Positions 5,352 through 5,887 of a stretch of DNA of 5,887 nt are shown in pieces. The DNA lies in the NCBI GenBank assembly GCA_045648425.1, contig JAZRNV010000110.1, positions 1-5,887 of the forward strand. The letters run 5' to 3'. Position numbers and translations under genes: made by a program. This stretch comes from RGIG2206 sp045648425 (GTDB lineage: Bacteria > Bacillota > Clostridia > Oscillospirales > Acutalibacteraceae). How positions within the stretch are numbered: the first letter of the stretch is position 1; each line of letters starts with the position of its first letter. The notes under the pieces are model-generated. The model had not been told where the DNA came from. It was given only the letters and a program-made list of their open reading frames with translations, and did no database searches.

Positions 5352-5887
5352 ACTTTTTAACTTTACCACCTCGAGGCGTGGCCTCTTGGTATATGGAGGC
5401 GAGGCCTCGGCCGATTTTGGCATCGTTTTAGCCGAGGCTCCCGCTTTCGAGCGCCCGACCCGTAAACAGTCAGTTTTTACGGTCCCAGGGCGAAACGGTG
5501 CAATAATTCAACAAGAAAACGCGTGGAGTGATGTCTCGAGGGTTTATAAGGTTTGGGTCGCTGACTCGGCCGACAAGGACCTCGCGGACACGGTCGACGC
5601 GGTCGCGGCCTGGCTCAATTCTAAAACGGGTTACAACAGACTCGAGGACAATTTTGAGCCCGATGTCTACCGTTTGGCTTATTACTCGGGCGGTGATTCG
5701 TTTACAAATGACTTGACACAATACGGCGAGGCATCGCTCCGCTTTACTTGTAGGCCCGAGCGATTCCTCAAGGATGCCGACAACGAGATCGAGGTCACCA
5801 ACGGCCAGGCGATAATCAACGAGACACGATTCGCCTCAAAGCCCTTGATTCACCTCGAGGGCTCGGGGATTGTCACCTTTTCAATCC
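5344..5887 (+). CDS. Distal tail protein (Dit), Sipho_tail-type, truncated by window end
   Basis: The first 181 residues are visible; the reading frame is still open at the window edge. Dit forms the hexameric hub at the tube tip on which tail fibre and receptor-binding proteins assemble. Seen directly: a strand-rich start (RRGLLVYGGEASADFGIVLAEAP, 11-33), the hallmark V-PGRNG loop (47-52) of Dit proteins, a helix ADTVDAVAAWLNSKTGYNRL (81-100), EPDVYRLAYYSG (105-116), LRFTCRPERFL (132-142) closing the N-terminal domain, then the N-E-T-R-F-A-S-K-PLIHLEGSG segment (159-175) that opens the C-terminal galectin-like domain. The ATG at 5344 overlaps the tape measure stop by 8 bases and has AAAGGGGG (5330-5337) six bases upstream. 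Typical Dit proteins are about 230-260 residues, so roughly three quarters should be present here. The next gene would be expected to encode a Tal/endopeptidase tail tip protein. Confidence 0.9.
   Translation, partial: MPKLFNFTTSRRGLLVYGGEASADFGIVLAEAPAFERPTRKQSVFTVPGRNGAIIQQENAWSDVSRVYKVWVADSADKDLADTVDAVAAWLNSKTGYNRLEDNFEPDVYRLAYYSGGDSFTNDLTQYGEASLRFTCRPERFLKDADNEIEVTNGQAIINETRFASKPLIHLEGSGIVTFSI

Noticed and set aside
1..5887. Excess of CTCGAG (about ten copies, for example 870, 2829, 5371, 5852)
   Set aside because: CTC and GAG are the preferred Leu and Glu codons and TCGA is generally common here, so codon bias is enough to explain it.

Overview
The window is a contiguous piece of the head-to-tail morphogenesis operon of a long-tailed (siphovirus-type) phage or prophage. 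All genes are on the + strand and packed end to end. GC content looks like roughly 55-58% by eye. Strong AGGAGG-type ribosome binding sites, short overlaps and the protein types (connector, neck, HK97 gp10-like, Sipho_tail-type Dit, VGNAYVTIIPS-type tape measure) point to a Gram-positive host, most likely a mid/high-GC Firmicute (Clostridia) or an actinobacterium. The exact host cannot be read from this window. No host gene, integrase, tRNA, IS element or CRISPR array is present.

Layout: 1-30 holds a Rho-independent terminator, probably just after an upstream major capsid gene that lies outside the window. 59-238 is a 59-aa Lys/Ala-rich small ORF. 235-903 is the head-tail connector (adaptor), 905-1246 a head-closure-like protein, 1250-1513 an HK97 gp10-like neck protein and 1510-1911 the tail terminator. 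1939-2490 is the major tail (tube) protein. 2511-2810 is tail assembly chaperone gpG, extended by a -1 programmed frameshift into gpGT (to 3178). 3165-5351 is the tape measure protein, and from 5344 to the window edge is the N-terminal part of the distal tail protein (Dit).

How they act together: the connector, closure and neck proteins build the interface below the portal. The terminator protein caps the tube. The tube protein polymerises around the tape measure, which gpG and gpGT keep soluble and which sets tail length. Dit forms the hub where the baseplate starts. Translation looks coupled through ATGA overlaps (235, 1510), near-zero gaps, and 14-bp and 8-bp overlaps. The tube protein and gpG instead have their own clear Shine-Dalgarno sites in 20-30-bp gaps.

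I see no undescribed defence or accessory system; the gene content is ordinary tail morphogenesis. Two sequence-level signals stand out. One is a well-formed frameshift cassette (G5AA slip site, 6-nt spacer, long imperfect hairpin with the zero-frame stop in its loop). The other is the complete absence of the tetranucleotides CCGG, CATG and ACGT from all 5.9 kb, with codon choices visibly switched at exactly the places where they would form. That looks like selection against restriction sites.
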